Shown: positions 22,376 through 36,400 of the stretch, one piece after another
Layout of the letters: every line of letters begins with the position of its first letter
How positions within the stretch are numbered: the stretch's first letter is position 1
NCBI GenBank assembly: GCA_032209605.1
Contig: JASFXZ010000005.1
Coordinates: forward strand, 32,352,905-32,416,904
Origin: Mactromeris polynyma
Taxonomy: Eukaryota; Mollusca; Bivalvia; Venerida; Mactridae
Direction: 5' to 3'
DNA: 64,000 nt
Program-made: the position numbers and the translations under genes
The notes under the pieces: model-generated
Told to the model about the DNA's origin: nothing
The model's database searches: none
Seen by the model: only the letters and a program-made list of their open reading frames with translations

Positions 22376-22844
22376 GTGAAAACGGTGTTGATTGCTTTGG
22401 CTTTCTTTATAATCATGAGCGTTAAAACTAGATAATGAATTTCAACTACATACAAAAAATAAGTTCTGTTTTTTAAGAATAATTTTTATGACTTTTCTTT
22501 CTTCAAGGTTTTAATTGTGCAGAAATGTTTTGACATCGTCTCAAAGTAAATGATTGGCTAAACTAATTGGCTGATATTATATGGCATATAGGGTATATGC
22601 TTAAGTTAAAGTTATGATAGTTATGGAAATCGTATTTAGTGTAATTAAACTTATCTGGGTTTACTGTTTGCCAAATATTGTATTAACTACCTCCATGTTT
22701 GTATATTGCATGTATACCTGCGTTTATTACCCCTACATTGTATATCCTACTTATCATCCCAGCCAGTGTATTTATCTAATTCTTCTTTTATCATTATTCT
22801 AATTTATGTGAGTTATTTCCACAGGAGATTGTCATGAGTTCTTT

Positions 22845-23075
22845 CAATTTAACCCATCGAGAGTTCTCTCCCTTTGCCCCTTCTATACAGAATATGTATA
22901 TATACTACACATATTGTATAGAAGTGACAAAGGGAGAGAACTGTAGATGAAATTATCATGAGTCCTTTCCCATTATTCCATCTAGAGTTATCTCCCTTTG
23001 CCCCTTTGAGTATATATATACTACACATGTTCTATAAAAGGGACAAAGGGAGAGAACTCGAGAGATGGAATAAAG
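22845..23075. repeat. Two consecutive palindromes (CTCTCCCTTTG...CAAAGGGAGAG)
   Basis: Each is about 100 bp. GAGTTCTCTCCCTTTGCCCC pairs with GACAAAGGGAGAGAACTG around a TATATATACTACACAT loop, and the second pair follows within 60 bp. The outer sequences (CATGAGTTCTTT, AAAGAACT) also pair, so the region can form one large or two small hairpins. Likely MITEs. Confidence 0.65.
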
Positions 23076-23780
23076 AAAAAGAACTACAGTGTGACCGCTA
23101 TGTCCAGCACTCTGGTTTCTTATTCAACTAAATTAAGCATAATTTGAATTGAATTAAGAATTTCTTCCTTAAATTTACATTTTTCAGACTTCATATGCAA
23201 ATTTTTCTTAAAGCAAATTTCATATTAATGATATACATGTCATTTCTCATGCTGATATGATAGTAGTTTTAAATCTTAGTAGGAGTTGATGTGATATTTC
23301 ATTTCATGAAAACATTTGCCTAATTAGTTTCCCAAAACAGATGATACATGAGCCTCTTACAGATGTCTGATTTATTTTATCTCGATCTTTTATTACTACA
23401 TAATGCTGTCGTGTGAATTTGGTTATCTTTTTGAAATTTTATTATTCTAAAGAATTGGGTTAGCTGCAACAACCTTTAGAGCTGTTCCCCATGGTCGACA
23501 TCCAACCTACCTCATGGCAGTAGTTTCGACTATTCCCCGTCATCCAACCAATATTTGTAACTATACTTTCTCGCAGGTATCTTAAGTGTTCACATGTCGG
23601 AAGTCTCACTAAGGACATTCTGACGAGCACTATTATTATAAATTTGAACGTCAATATAAAATAAGTTTAGGTATCACTGTCCAAAAAAAGCAATTAATTA
23701 ATATTCCATCAACAAAGTCACCTATTGGTGATTTCCAGCTGTGTAGACATGTAGACAATAAAATGTCACATTTGTTTCAG

Positions 23781-23947
23781 GTCTCTGTTTCCGTGGTTTC
23801 CTGGATGCTTGTCATGAGATCGCACGTCAGAAGTTTACTAACATTGACATGTTACGTACATTGGAAGATTTCATCGAATATTACGAGGATAATCTGAAAG
23901 AGGATCAACTGCTCGACCACATGGCTATCCTCTTCTTGAACCGATGA
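23781..23947 (+). CDS. 3'-terminal exon of an unidentified plus-strand gene
   Basis: A strong acceptor TTTGTTTCAG is followed by 55 codons, GLCFRGFLDACHEIARQKFT then NIDMLRTLEDFIEYYEDNLK and EDQLLDHMAILFLNR, and a TGA stop. The helical, acidic, low-repeat composition and clean splice site argue for a real exon. No family is recognised. The sequence after it (from 24,676) equals the first base of the window, so a paralogous exon should lie just left of this window. Confidence 0.55.
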
Positions 23948-26344
23948 TAAATCCAATTTCAAGTCCAGTTTTAATTGACGAGCAGTTTGGTGTATTGCTC
24001 GACAGTCGGTTGCGTTCTAGACATTTTTTTAAAACCACGATCAGCGAAGGACGTGGACCAGTTTTTACAGCGACACAGACAGCTAGCACCTGTTCGTAGA
24101 ACTAAATCACGTCATCATAGACACAAATTTGATGAAACATAAGTTTTAATTAATCATCATAGGGTATATGTATGCCATAATATTGAATATGTTCGACATT
24201 AATTGCTTGATATAGGATAGGGTTTCCTATCAGCTGATGTAATTGTAAAACTCAAAGTTCTTTAGTTCTAGTATATGTAATGTTATGACTGCTAAGTAAG
24301 TTACTGGCTTTGCCTGGGTGAGCTGATTTTTTACTGCAGTACCTTATTGCAACTATCACAATCATGAATAGATATACCTCAAATTCATTATTGTATCAGT
24401 TAAACTTACATGTTATGAATTTCCTTTGTCTATGTTAAAGTAATAATATGTTCATATTCTATGTTAATTGTTTCATTTGATTTACTAATAATGCAGAAGC
24501 CGGGAATGATTTAATACAAATTGTCTTGCTTCAAGATTGACCAGGGTTGTCACTATAACCAACTTGTAAGTACGGTTGTCATTGCTGGTCATGTCTGTAT
24601 TAATTCTCCGAATCCAATATGTCTACGATATAGAAATATTTGTAGACAATAAATATGCGACCGAGTCGGAGCTGTGGCATATGTGCTGCTAGACTGTGTA
24701 GATATCATCCTCACTGGTTTCTTTCTACTTATTGAGAACTCATCATATACAGATATTTGTATTTAGAAGTAGAAAATTAAGAATTTATCAATATTGACTG
24801 TCACAACAGCCCATCAAAACAGTCTATTATTCCGGGCACAGCCATGTTGTTCCTGTAGTGTGACTAAAATGGGCATATTTGCGCATTGCACTAACAGTTG
24901 ATGACTGCATCTGAAAATGAATTAGGCATGACCTTCCTGTACCTACTGGTAAACCAATTCAATTTCTTGAATTGAATTGATGATTCAAAATCTGTATTGA
25001 TATTGGGATTGACTTGTTTGAATTGGTGGTGTATTTATATAATTTCTATCAATGACAGCCCTACTTGTAAGCAGTTTAAATGTCAGTAGTTGAAAGGTCT
25101 TTTGGCTTCCATAAATGCTAATCATATATTGTATCAATATATTTTCCATCGCTATTACAATCAGAATATAAAAACAGTCATTACATTGCACAACTTAATG
25201 ATTTTTTTGGTATGAAATGAACTACTTTTGCTCATCTAATGTCATTGAATATTGCTCAGTAGTGAATCACATATACCAGTATTGGCCATTGATGAAAGTA
25301 GATCAGATTTATTGTGCAAGTTTTCCAACATTTATAGTTTATCTATCACATCTCTGAATTGGCTTCTCCATTGTAAAAAATGTCTCAATATTTGTTTCCA
25401 TTTTACCTTATTATTCTCTCTTTTCTATGAATATCTTTTGATTGGAAAATTGACAAAAAGATTTCTTGTACCGTTCATTAACATCTTTTCTGTTGAACAG
25501 TGTCAGTTCTGTTGGAAATTAATGGAATGTTAAGAAAACAAATTGTACTTTTGAAAATGAAAGGGAAATGTGCATTGATGAATGAGAAGATAGAAACAAT
25601 GTGTTTCTTTCATAAATTAATTACTTCATTCATTTTCTCTTTTTCTTAAAAGTTTCCAATGGACAAAGTTACGGACACAATATTTTTCAATGAGTTCAGA
25701 TGAATCCCAGTACGTTTCAGGTCTTAAGGGTTATGGACATTTTTAAAGGACTAGCATCAATTCAAGGACTTTTCAAGGACATCAAAACCTGTTTTGTGTG
25801 GCAGAATGGCTGATAATCTAATTAACAAGTTATCATAGCTAAATGGGTGACGTTTATAGATAGTATTTATGTCTGACTGAACTAATTATAACATCTTATG
25901 AGGATTACCTAATATATGTACATCCGTTATTGAACACCAACTTGCCATATACATGTATATACATTGCTGTTATAAACAGAGTATGTACAATGATTGCCTG
26001 TAAGAACATATTGCTCAATTTGTCTTTTACGATGTAGTTGTATAAACATACATATGTAGTAATGTTTGGTTGTCAAATACAAAAGTTTAATATTTTTCAA
26101 TATTGGTGCATTGAAACATGTATACATTCATTATTATAACCTAACATACGGTGTAGAATAGTAATAGCACCAATGTCTTATTTTCACTAGTGAAATAACA
26201 ACTCATGTGCATGACATCACAACAAATAAAGTATGACACTTTCGTTCATTGACAATTCTTGTCTTGTTAATTTGAATATGATCTGTGATATAATCATTTG
26301 AACTTGTATCTTGCGGTTGAAAGATGAAAAGAAAATTGACTGAA

Positions 26345-26822
26345 CTACTTTTAGTTGCATCGGCTTTTGTATACCAAAGACCAAATTACACATTCCATAC
26401 TTTGCTTGCATAGAGGACTACAAAGTATTTTTTTGATGAAAATCAGCTGTTCTGATGTTATGTCATACCGTAAATAGAATCTGACATTAGTGTTCACGTT
26501 TTATTCAAATTTATTAAACAAGTCTCCTAAAAACGATAAAAACACAAAGTCGAGTTTTTATCGATTTTATAAGACTTAAATTCAATAAAAATTAATGTAA
26601 AATCCTCTAATTATACAGTTGATAGTTAACATACTCAATAAATTGTAATTGCATAATCTTAATGTGTACAGCATATAAATGAGGACGCAGAAAGGTTTCT
26701 TTTGATTTCACCCTCATGCTATCTGATCTTGTATTTCTTCTAAAATCCTAAGAACTTCTTTTTTCGCAGTTATGATCAGATACAGTTAATGTTTTACTCC
26801 GACAAGTTACATTTCCACACCT
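26345..26822. mobile_element. Unit-2-specific ~470-bp insertion of unknown type
   Basis: Unit 1 reads straight through at about 2,100 (CTGAACTCTTAATAGAGAAACG). Inside are short inverted words (ATAAAAACACAAAGTCGAGTTTTTAT). No clear terminal repeats are visible, so it could equally be a deletion in unit 1. Confidence 0.4.
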
Positions 26823-27321
26823 CTGAATAGAGAAACGCCTTTGTTTATGTACCCTGTGTTTTAATATTCTGTTGACTGAGGCATTTATTTATGATATATT
26901 TGATCACAGTTGTTTTCATGTATGAATGTTTATATGCACTAGTGTATGGAATATTTTAATCAAGATTTTATACTGTATAGTTGATGTGCAGTAGTTGTAA
27001 AACTATATGTTTCTACTTATATGTTTTGTTTTTGGTATAAACATTGGATTTCGTCTCTTAAGTCATTTTCCTTATGTTCCTTCAGAATATTTTGTAATTT
27101 TTTTTTGACATTTCTTAACAAATTGTATGTGTTCACTTATTTTTTTTAACCACTAAATATACTTAGTTCGTTCATAGTTTGTTCCTTTATCTGATCGCCG
27201 TTAGTTTTTCATTGATTAATCAGGATTTTGTTTTTGTTCAGTTTTAAAATTTTATTCAAGATACTGTATTTTATTTAATCATTATAGTATAGGATACCAA
27301 GATGGGATGTTTTATTGTTTA

Positions 27322-27431
27322 TACAGTAAAACCTCGATAATAAGGCCACCATTGGTTCTAAAGGAAGTCGGTCTTTTAAATGAGGTGGTCACATTATGGA
27401 GATAAGATATGAAAGCAAAATTGAAAGTTGG
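27322..27431. mobile_element. pogo/Tigger-like MITE, right-truncated (unit 2)
   Basis: The left half matches the element at 2,621. The right half was lost with about 1.3 kb (2,745-4,035 of unit 1), leaving the junction at GAAAGTTGGTCC. Confidence 0.65.
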
Positions 27432-27676
27432 TCCTATTTACTATTATATACTATTTACGGATATTCATTGCAATTTTGTTAATTTGTTTTTCTGTCATGT
27501 TTCACAACAGAAGGTATTCAAAGGAATATTTATTGTTTCCCTGTTTCCATGGCGCCGTAGTTTCTTGTTTCAGAGGTTTGGCTGTTTGTTAATAATGCTG
27601 TGTTTTGCCCGAATGTTACTTGTTTGTGTGTATATACTCGTCTTGCCAAATTTCTGTTCTGTCATTTCTATGTTAA

Positions 27677-28321
27677 AGGTGCTGAACTCCAGATTGAAAA
27701 CAAATCGTCGTTTTTGCAATTCCGCAAAATATGTGTAGTTGTATCATCATACACGTAAATAAAAGCTGTAGATGGTGAATATTTGAATAATTTAAAGCAA
27801 TTAGGCTAATTAAATCGCCGTCGTAATATCGAGCAATCGGAGTTTTCCAGTTTAAAAATACCGCGGAGTTCCCATCCAGCATGCACCTCACGAGTCACAT
27901 GATCAATTTGCAAAATAAACATACACAATGCCGTAATCCACTACTGACATCGAGGAGATAATTGTTCAGTGATTATTTATTTTCGTTGCGTGCAAATAAT
28001 AATAGTAAGTGACTTATAGCTACCTTGTTTACTGCATTTATTCTTTTCTTTGCGCTGATGAATTGTTTGAATGACAGAGACGTTCCGAATTTGCATGAGC
28101 TCAATGTTTACGGTTCTATTTTTAGATTTACAGGGTAGACTAACCCTAGTAAAATTTTCGATGGAAAAATACGAAAAACTACGCTATGACAATGTTTCGC
28201 AAGTAATGATGAATGAAAGTAATAATGTTTTAGAGCTTTACGTGCAACAATATCAAGATTTTGTAAATATTTGACAATTTTCTTTTTTTTTGCTCGCTCG
28301 TCAATCTGGAGTTCAGCACCT
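27677..28321. mobile_element. 645-bp MITE with TTAA target-site duplication
   Basis: Perfect inverted ends AGGTGCTGAACTCCAGATTG / CAATCTGGAGTTCAGCACCT are flanked by TTAA (27,673-27,676 and 28,322-28,325). Unit 1 has the single TTAA empty site at 4,264-4,267. TTAA duplication is characteristic of piggyBac and Kolobok superfamilies. There is no transposase frame, so it is non-autonomous. Confidence 0.85.
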
Positions 28322-28579
28322 TTAAGCCTTATATTTATTTTAATACATAACAAACATTTTACTGTTAATGTATCTTAGAATAAAGATTTCTATCTCTACA
28401 CAGTGTATATTGTAGTTTGTTTCATTCACAGGAGTTCTTCCCTTTATCCCTTTTACACTATATACATAATATTACAGATGGGATAAATGAAGGGTTTCAA
28501 ATGTATAAATTAGGGATGTCTTGATATGCATGCGTGAAGTGTACCACGATATATTGCAATATGTCGATATATTGTAATA

Positions 28580-28805
28580 TGTAATGGGGCTTGTTCTTGT
28601 CCAGCTATTTGGGTGAAGGAATATCCCCTGTGCCCCTTCCAGCATAATTTTGGGCATAGTTGAGTACCTGGGTAGAACCACCAACCTTCAAAAAGCTAGC
28701 TGCATAGTGCCCTCGAATACAAATTCTACATCCCAAATGGATTCGAACCCAAAACTGTGAGGGGCAAGTGATATAGTCAGTGAATTTACAATATGTACTA
28801 AAACA
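28580..28805 (-). repeat. tRNA-derived SINE-like repeat, unit 2
   Basis: Paralogue of 4,520-4,745, with the same B-box-like region near 28,735-28,760. Inherited with the duplication. Confidence 0.4.
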
Positions 28806-29530
28806 TTAAGCTTCATTAACTAAACTGGATATATTGATCTCTGAATTGAATTTATTATTTATTTTATTGGAACTCTAACCATGTACTAAAGGAGTAGTCG
28901 ATTTGCTGGGACCACCAATAGTGGACAAATAACATAATCATCCCGATATATCGCTCCGTGTTTGTAGCTCTGTACACTGGATATACCATATTTGTGGGTT
29001 CGTTGTATGCCGTATATGGGGCCCGTATGCAGTATAATGTCCATGCACCAGGTGAACGGATTACTCAACCTAGTCCGCTGTACCCAGTAGTTATGTCATA
29101 CGTTAATGTATTTATAGTGTTACCTCTGTCCGTGGGTTCGTCCGTTCTTCTGTCCGTCGGTGTCAACAATCGTGTTCGGCCCAGAACCTAGATGTCTAAA
29201 GTGGGTTTTAAAAATAACAACCCCAAATGATCACAGTAATAGTATGATGTGTTGCGGGCAAGAACGGTGTCCATATCTAAAATATCAATGTCATGGTGCA
29301 GAGAAACAGATGATTACAATAGCATGACGACGTGTTGTGTGTAGTTAAAGTGTGTCCTTAGCTCAAAGGTCAAGGTCTCGGTGCAGGATTGAACTTTAGT
29401 TCATGTTTCCAGTAACTGTGTTTTAGGTAACTGTCCACGTAATACATGTGTGACATTTCTTGCTCGATTTCAGTATTCATTTTATACAATTATCAGTTTT
29501 ACATTTCCGACGTTCAAAACTGGCACCCAC

Positions 29531-29616
29531 CTGTTCTTGTGCAACCATCGACAACATCGCATCAAGGACAAAGTTGTTTTCTTCTTTTAATGATAGAAGA
29601 AATGCGCCACCGCTAG
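29531..29616 (-). CDS. Candidate orphan exon, unit 2
   Basis: Paralogue of 7,198-7,283 with the same 86-nt length, an open frame (first codons Ser-Gly instead of Ser-Ser) and a donor CAG|GTGGGT. The sequence 5' of the exon diverges from unit 1 at once, which marks the exon edge. Function unknown. Confidence 0.3.
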
Positions 29617-30046
29617 CTGATAACGAGGTTTATATGTTGGTACAAGCCGCTTCGTATTTCAATGTAAAAATGGTGGTTTTAAAAACTTCAAAAAGGACAA
29701 TGAAGTAGAATTCGCAGGAAAATAATGTTTACACCATCATAAAGTGAAAAGTTTGATCTCTAACATTTGTAGTCACACGAAAGGTACCTTAAACAGACTT
29801 TGATTAAACGCGGTTTGAAGATATTTTCCTTCTATAATTTTATAGGAAGTTGGTCGAACCTCAGTGACACGAAATTTAGGTATGGCGATCATCAATTATA
29901 TTTTGATATATAACTCATATATTCCGACATGTATAAGAATAGTTACGTCAAAACAACCAGTTTGAAATGTTAACTGCAGTTTATGGATGGTTAGGCCTAA
30001 TACAAACAATGAAAGCTGTTTTGAAGTTTACAAAATCAAGAAATCT

Positions 30047-30052
30047 TTTATT
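30047..30052 (-). terminator. Candidate poly(A) signal AATAAA, gene copy 2
   Basis: Minus-strand AATAAA about 140 bp after the stop of gene copy 2, at the same relative place as in copy 1. Confidence 0.5.
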
Positions 30053-30190
30053 ACAAATGTATAAAAAATACAATACAGTTAGTGTAAAATAGATGCTAAT
30101 GATATCTGTCCATCGCACGTATGATCAACGTAAGGGTATTTGAAGTTGTTCTATGATCCAAATATTAAACGAAAAGAAACTTAAGCGTCG

Positions 30191-30485
30191 TTAAAATAAC
30201 AACACCAACAAAACCAATGCCGTCATCAGTATTTGCGTTGGACGATAGGTGGCGCCGGCGTTGGTTTCTTCGCTGATCTGTTTGTACTTCTCAATAGCTA
30301 GAATACTGTCGCAGGAATCAAGGCGAGAAAACCACTCGATTGTTTGCATGCGTGTTTCTTGTGGTGCATTTCTAAAGGCCCTTGCACGGTAGAATGAGCC
30401 CACGTCGCCAGTGAAACATGGTTGTTTCTTTAATTCTCTGACATAGTTCAAACATTCGAGGCGACAGAAACCAGGTGAGCATAGA
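30191..30485 (-). CDS. Copy 2 exon 11 (tail and stop)
   Basis: 97 codons plus stop, three more than copy 1. The middle is replaced (YRARAFRNAPQETRMQ against LRAMALEHATSMQ), while the Cys residues and the hydrophobic end LMTALVLLVLLF are kept. Confidence 0.85.
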
Positions 30486-33400
30486 CTATTTATAGACGTG
30501 TGCATTTTTATTGTTTCCGGGTTACTGAAAGTAAATCATGCTACATGTTTATAAGTATAAAAACGTACGTCTCATCGTGAAATGCAAAGTATATCTTTCA
30601 TGTCAATAATTTGGCTTCATTTTTAACCTGAACTTCCTGATTAAATGTTTCTGTCTGCATTCAAGTGAACAGTTTACCGAAAGGAAATATCTGGCCCAGT
30701 ATTCTAGGCAAATAGACGTGATACGGACATGCTCTATTGATAAAGAGCAAAATAGGATGAGCCACTCGATCATTGTGCATGACATCAATGAGAAAAAGTG
30801 AACAAATGTGCAGCACTTCCCTAGAGATATATAGACAAAAAACATGGATGCACATACAGAGAGGAGCACACAAAGTAACAGAAGTACCTGGGGACACAAA
30901 CGGGGGGGGGGGGGATAATTCCCCAAAAACATACCGAATCATATGGACAATGAAACCAAAACAACACGGCATCATCAGCGAACGCAAAATCGTACAGTTT
31001 AGAAAGTAAGAATACAACAATATTTGATAAACGCTATATATAATAACAGATAATATAAACAGAACAAGAAACCAGACGTAATTCAAAAACATATGTATAC
31101 TATTTTAAATGTAGTCATACTGATTTAGGACGTTATCAGGTATACGTGCATAGAAAATTGTAACCCGAGAAAAGAAAACAATGTTAAGATGAAGTTATGA
31201 GTACATGTCAGATTAATTCTGTCTCCAATTCATCAATTTGCCCTTGGGGATGTCAATGCGAACTTTCCAACACTACGATAAATTACATTAGATATTATGC
31301 AACAATTGACCATATCTTTACAGAACAAAAAATTGAATTACCTGAAATCAGCCAGTTTTTCAAAGTCACAACCTCGTTTGATATTTTGGTATCGGACTTC
31401 GCATTGACTTAAACTCTTCCAAGCCACACATTCTGTAACAGAACACATGCACAGTAATTCAGTATTAATCAATCAAAGGTATATACCGCTGCCAATTGCC
31501 TTATATTTTCCGTACATCCCTTATGAATAAATAAATACAATTCTTGGATCAATTTGGATGTTCCATTGGTCCAACATGCGTATGAGATTCAAAGTCAAAT
31601 GTTCAAAAACTTTTAGTTTAATAAAATATTTGACTAAAGAAAGATATCAGTTTGTGCTTTTTTTGACGCCGAGGCCAGAGGCACGAATTAACTCGACAAT
31701 CATTTAGGGTAAAGTTTGGCAAAATGCCCATACGAGGTAAAAGGCCTACGCGTAAAACTTCAGACATAGTTAGATTTACTGTCGTGCGATTTTATTTTTG
31801 TGACGTCTTACGCAGGTGTGAACACCGCGAAAAATGAAACATGTATCTTCAAATGTAAGTTTTAAATTCTCATTTTTGTAATTTTACACTATTTGGTGTC
31901 AAAGCTGATAAGTTAATATTTAAGTATTGCCTCGTACACCTTGTATTCTCGATTTTTGCCATTCGTGCGTTTGTTTGACAGTATTTATGCATTACTTACA
32001 TGATCGAACAATTGTACTACATTTTACCAGAAGTTGTTTATAAGTACATACTTTTTAGAGGTTATTGCCCCTTATCAAAATGCGTTTTGACCCATACCTG
32101 GTGCAAAAAGGCAAATATCAATAAAGTAATATTCAATTCATTGTGCTTTATCTCGTTTTGTGTTATAAATATATAGGTCTCGTGCAAACTTGCACGCATA
32201 GCGAGTTATGTCTTAATCGAACGGATGGTTATTATTGTATCGTAAAATAGTGCTTAATATGGGGGCTTTGCCCCACCTTACACTACCTATGTATGACAAG
32301 TATATTCAGTATTGTCGAAAATATATAATATCCGTATAATGATCTATTGTTACTCAATACATTGATAATGATTCATGTTACGTCAATTGTGAAACAAGTT
32401 AACAAAACATATATTAATCACTTATAATGACTTCTTCATGTCCAGTATTCGCGCCTAAATTAGGGATTGGGTAGTTTATGATCACACTTCGCCCATCGGG
32501 GCTCGAACCGAACTCGCGTAATAATTATGGGAAATAATCAAATACCGGAAACCTGAAATAATTACCTAGATTACTACCTCGGTTGAAGTAGCCACCTCTT
32601 CCAATTTAAAGGGACTATGTTCAAACTCGATACAGCTAATCATGTAGAAGAAATATTAGCATTACATTTTCATAAAAATTGAATACATTTCGTACGATAC
32701 ACATTAAGTAGGCGGGGGTGTCCCTAGATATTCCCGCTGCGGATATAAACCACATGACTAAAAACAAGATGGCGGAATCATTGTGTCCGACAATCGCAAC
32801 ATCTCGGCAACTTCCATAGAGTTCGGAAATAGACATCGAAGGACACATAAATAAATTGTGAGTGAGTGCTAAATAGTATGTCATAGCGAATGTTTTAAAC
32901 CACGTGATTGCCAGACTCGTGTAAATACGCGACATGTGCTTTACGCTATTATAACTATTATTCCTGTCCTTAATACTTACGCCAAGATCTGATATTTTCT
33001 TTGGGATAGTATGTGATAAATGCCAGACACATCTCGTCAAATGTGGCTTCACCGAAATTTGTTGTCATATTTCTAGATGTAGCTTTAAACATGCAAGTTG
33101 TTTTCAGTTCATCTCCTGGGTGCAATTGTACTGGTGATGCATATCTGAAAATAGGTATGATAATCGATTAACTATTTACTTATTAAGTTTAAATGTGAAC
33201 AATATACAGCTTTAGAATATTGTATGGTGCATAACGATTAAGCCATAATATACTTTCGGTCCAGATACGCGTCAGTATCAAACTAATAGAAAGTCGTTTT
33301 GCGAAATAAAATGCGACTCAGGCGGTTTGAAACTCTGTAATTGCTATCAGAGAAGACAAGGAAACAATGCAATGCCACTTTACTGGTGGTAATTAAAGAG

Positions 33401-36400
33401 ATCTGAAGTTCGAAAGAACATTCCGTCACTACTTATCAAATCATCAATGTAACAGAACCTTTTTCATACTAAACACTAGTTTAATGATTACCAAAAAACG
33501 ATTCAACTTATACTCTCGTGTCTATGTGTACAATACTATGTTAGATTTCAATTTTCGAAACCACAATAGATAGTTCCCACATTTACAATATTAACCTCTA
33601 TTGTTCTAAATGGGCGGCAAATATCCTTAAACGATGATAAAATAATCAGATATAATCGAAATACATGTGACTTATTCATCATGCTCATGTGGGCAGATGG
33701 CTCAGTAAGTTGAAGAAAAAATTGTTGTCACATGCAAATTAGCTTGGTATTGTCTCAATTAGAACATATTTGGAAATTACTCCTATAAGGGCTTACCAGT
33801 TTTACCTAGTTCCAAAATGGCTGATGATTAAGAACAAGGGAGGTAAATAGTGTAGATGTGGGAACTATCTATATCATACCGGTGAAAATGTCATTGCGTG
33901 TTTAATATGTTTCTTTAAAACTAGCAAATTACATTTTACTTTTAAAAGTAAGAGATATAGTTATAGGGAAGATACATTTACGAAACAAGCCTCGCAACTC
34001 ATATCCTTAAAGTACGAACAAAACATAAAACAGTGAAACTTGCAATATGTTATTCTGTTTTAAGATTTACGATTGTAACAAATGTGACAATAAGATATAT
34101 ACGCATGTGTGATCGGGGAATTGTAATCGTATACATGATCCATCGCTAGTGGTGTGGACACGCCTTCTCGAATCCTCTCTGTATATTGAGCCCGCCCTGA
34201 AATTAATGTAAGCAAAACAATTCATATGTATCAAAGAGACCATTAGATACAAAACCATCAAGCTAATTAACATGCTTCTTGTTATCGCATTTTGAAAAAA
34301 GTATTCCTCTATGATTCTGTGGAAAAACAGCCTCACTGACAGGACATTTATTTTATGATTATTTGTGCAAGACATGTTTGTCTCTCATTTATGCATTGTA
34401 GAATAACTTTGTAATGAAGTTAATGTTTTTACATACCATCGGAATACGTTATAGATCATAAAGTTGCGCATTAATTATTCAATATTTATAAGTGAATGTC
34501 TCGCATTTTGTTGTGTCTTTGACATAAAATTGAACGAAACATTAACGAAATATTATCATCGTAAATTATTTTAAGAGTAGGTTAGAAGGAGAGTTACCAA
34601 TAAGATGCATATGGTTCGAAATAAGGGAGACATTTACAGGCCCATCCATGAGCTGTTCTGTGCAGTCACCAGGACACGAACCGGAGGCGGAGTAACTCAA
34701 AGTGCCAGGTGGGATATCCAAACTGAATTGACCAATCATCAACACGCCTGCATTGTTGGGGCGGAGTTTTGGAGTCAAATGAAATACCATACCGGAACTG
34801 TCCACTTGGTCCTCTTTCAATTGTGGGTTATTCCAATGATGCTTAAAACAGATTTAATTATGTATAGATGTAGGGCCCATGGAATTAAAATGACAAAGCG
34901 TAAGTTTAAATGTATTGGCCTTTTTTTTGTTTATTCTTGCTTCCTTAATTCTTCTTGTTTGTTTTGATGGTCGGCCAGACCATTCCTTGCACCCCTGTTC
35001 CCATACATGTTTACTCTTGCACCTCCTCAGTCCTTAACGTTTTGTAGAGTTGCGGGTCTGTGTGATGAGGCATTGTCTTATGTATATGGTGTTCCCTGTT
35101 ACAACGTAATCTCTCTTTTAACAATCGGTTTCATCCGTAACACGTTTATAAGATAAGAAATCCATTTCAGCCGTTGATATGCAAGTTTTTTTTACTTTAC
35201 ATTCAAATGGCATACCGGTCAAAAAACGGAGCCATTTTCAGTTGTACTAATGATTGTAATGTATAAAAGTTGGACTAGTAAGCGGATTGGAAAACGGGTA
35301 CAATACAATGCGTTTTACATACCTGCATGACAGCGTACATAAATCCCCTCGTACCAACGAGAAATCCCATGTTTTCATCAAAACATTCACCGTCACCACC
35401 AGCTGTCCAGACAGCAATTATAGATCGACATGCATCCATTTCACCACCGCATTCACTGGGCTGCATTAACGGACCTGGTGCTTCGTCAACTGTAGGAGAA
35501 AGTGAAAGCTATTGTAAAGGGTAAACGGTGACATCGAATGATTCGACCCTATTGACTTTGATTTTAAGATTTCAATATAATATTGGTTAGATTTAAATCC
35601 GATTGGAATTTGTTTGTTTACATTTCCAATAAACTAGCACTGAAATTTGCCGAATGCGGTCACAACTCCATGAAAACTCCTGCATTTGAGCGAACAAAGC
35701 GTACATCTTGCAACGCCGCTATTTATATAGCCTGGTCACGTTTCGACATATTAGGACATTGAATATTTAACTACAATTAAGTCGTTAAAGGAACTTTATT
35801 AATAAATAAAATTAAATGGAAATGTCAAGCAGAACATGCTTCATACAAAGTAAACGTCCATCCTAAAAGCACAAAGTAAAAATGAACATACAAGTAAACA
35901 AACAAATGCTAGTAAAAGCAAAAGGCAAAATACATAAATAACGGGTGAATATAATGGCACAGCTAAAGAACAGTTAAATGCAAAAACAGCACATTGGTGG
36001 TAAACACAGTTTACGGTAAATATCAAATAGCAAAAACTGGTCTTTCTAATAGTGTTCTGCGTCAGTGATCCTTCTCAACGAATATTGCTCTGTTTTGGTC
36101 ATGATTTCTGTACTAAATGTTCATATTTTATTATTAATCCATTTCATTTCTCTCAAAAACATGCGTATATTTCTTGAAACACAATCTGACTGACGCAGCT
36201 CAACTTCTGAACATTAAAGAATAGTTTAGAAGACTGTCGTTGCGTACACTATGTATATTTGTGGATAATTTCCGAACATCTTTCCATTGGCTGACCACCT
36301 CATAATTTGTTTATAGCCTTTCTCAAGTAAATAAAAGCGGGCTTTACTGGAGCAAATAATGTTAGAAAAAACAATAGCAATCGTAGGCTTCAACCACTTA

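Noticed and set aside
28958..29191. Plus-strand 77-codon frame (GARMQYNVHAPGERITQ)
   Set aside because: It lies in a unit-2-specific segment with low-complexity GTCCGT words typical of dispersed repeats; no family or splice evidence.
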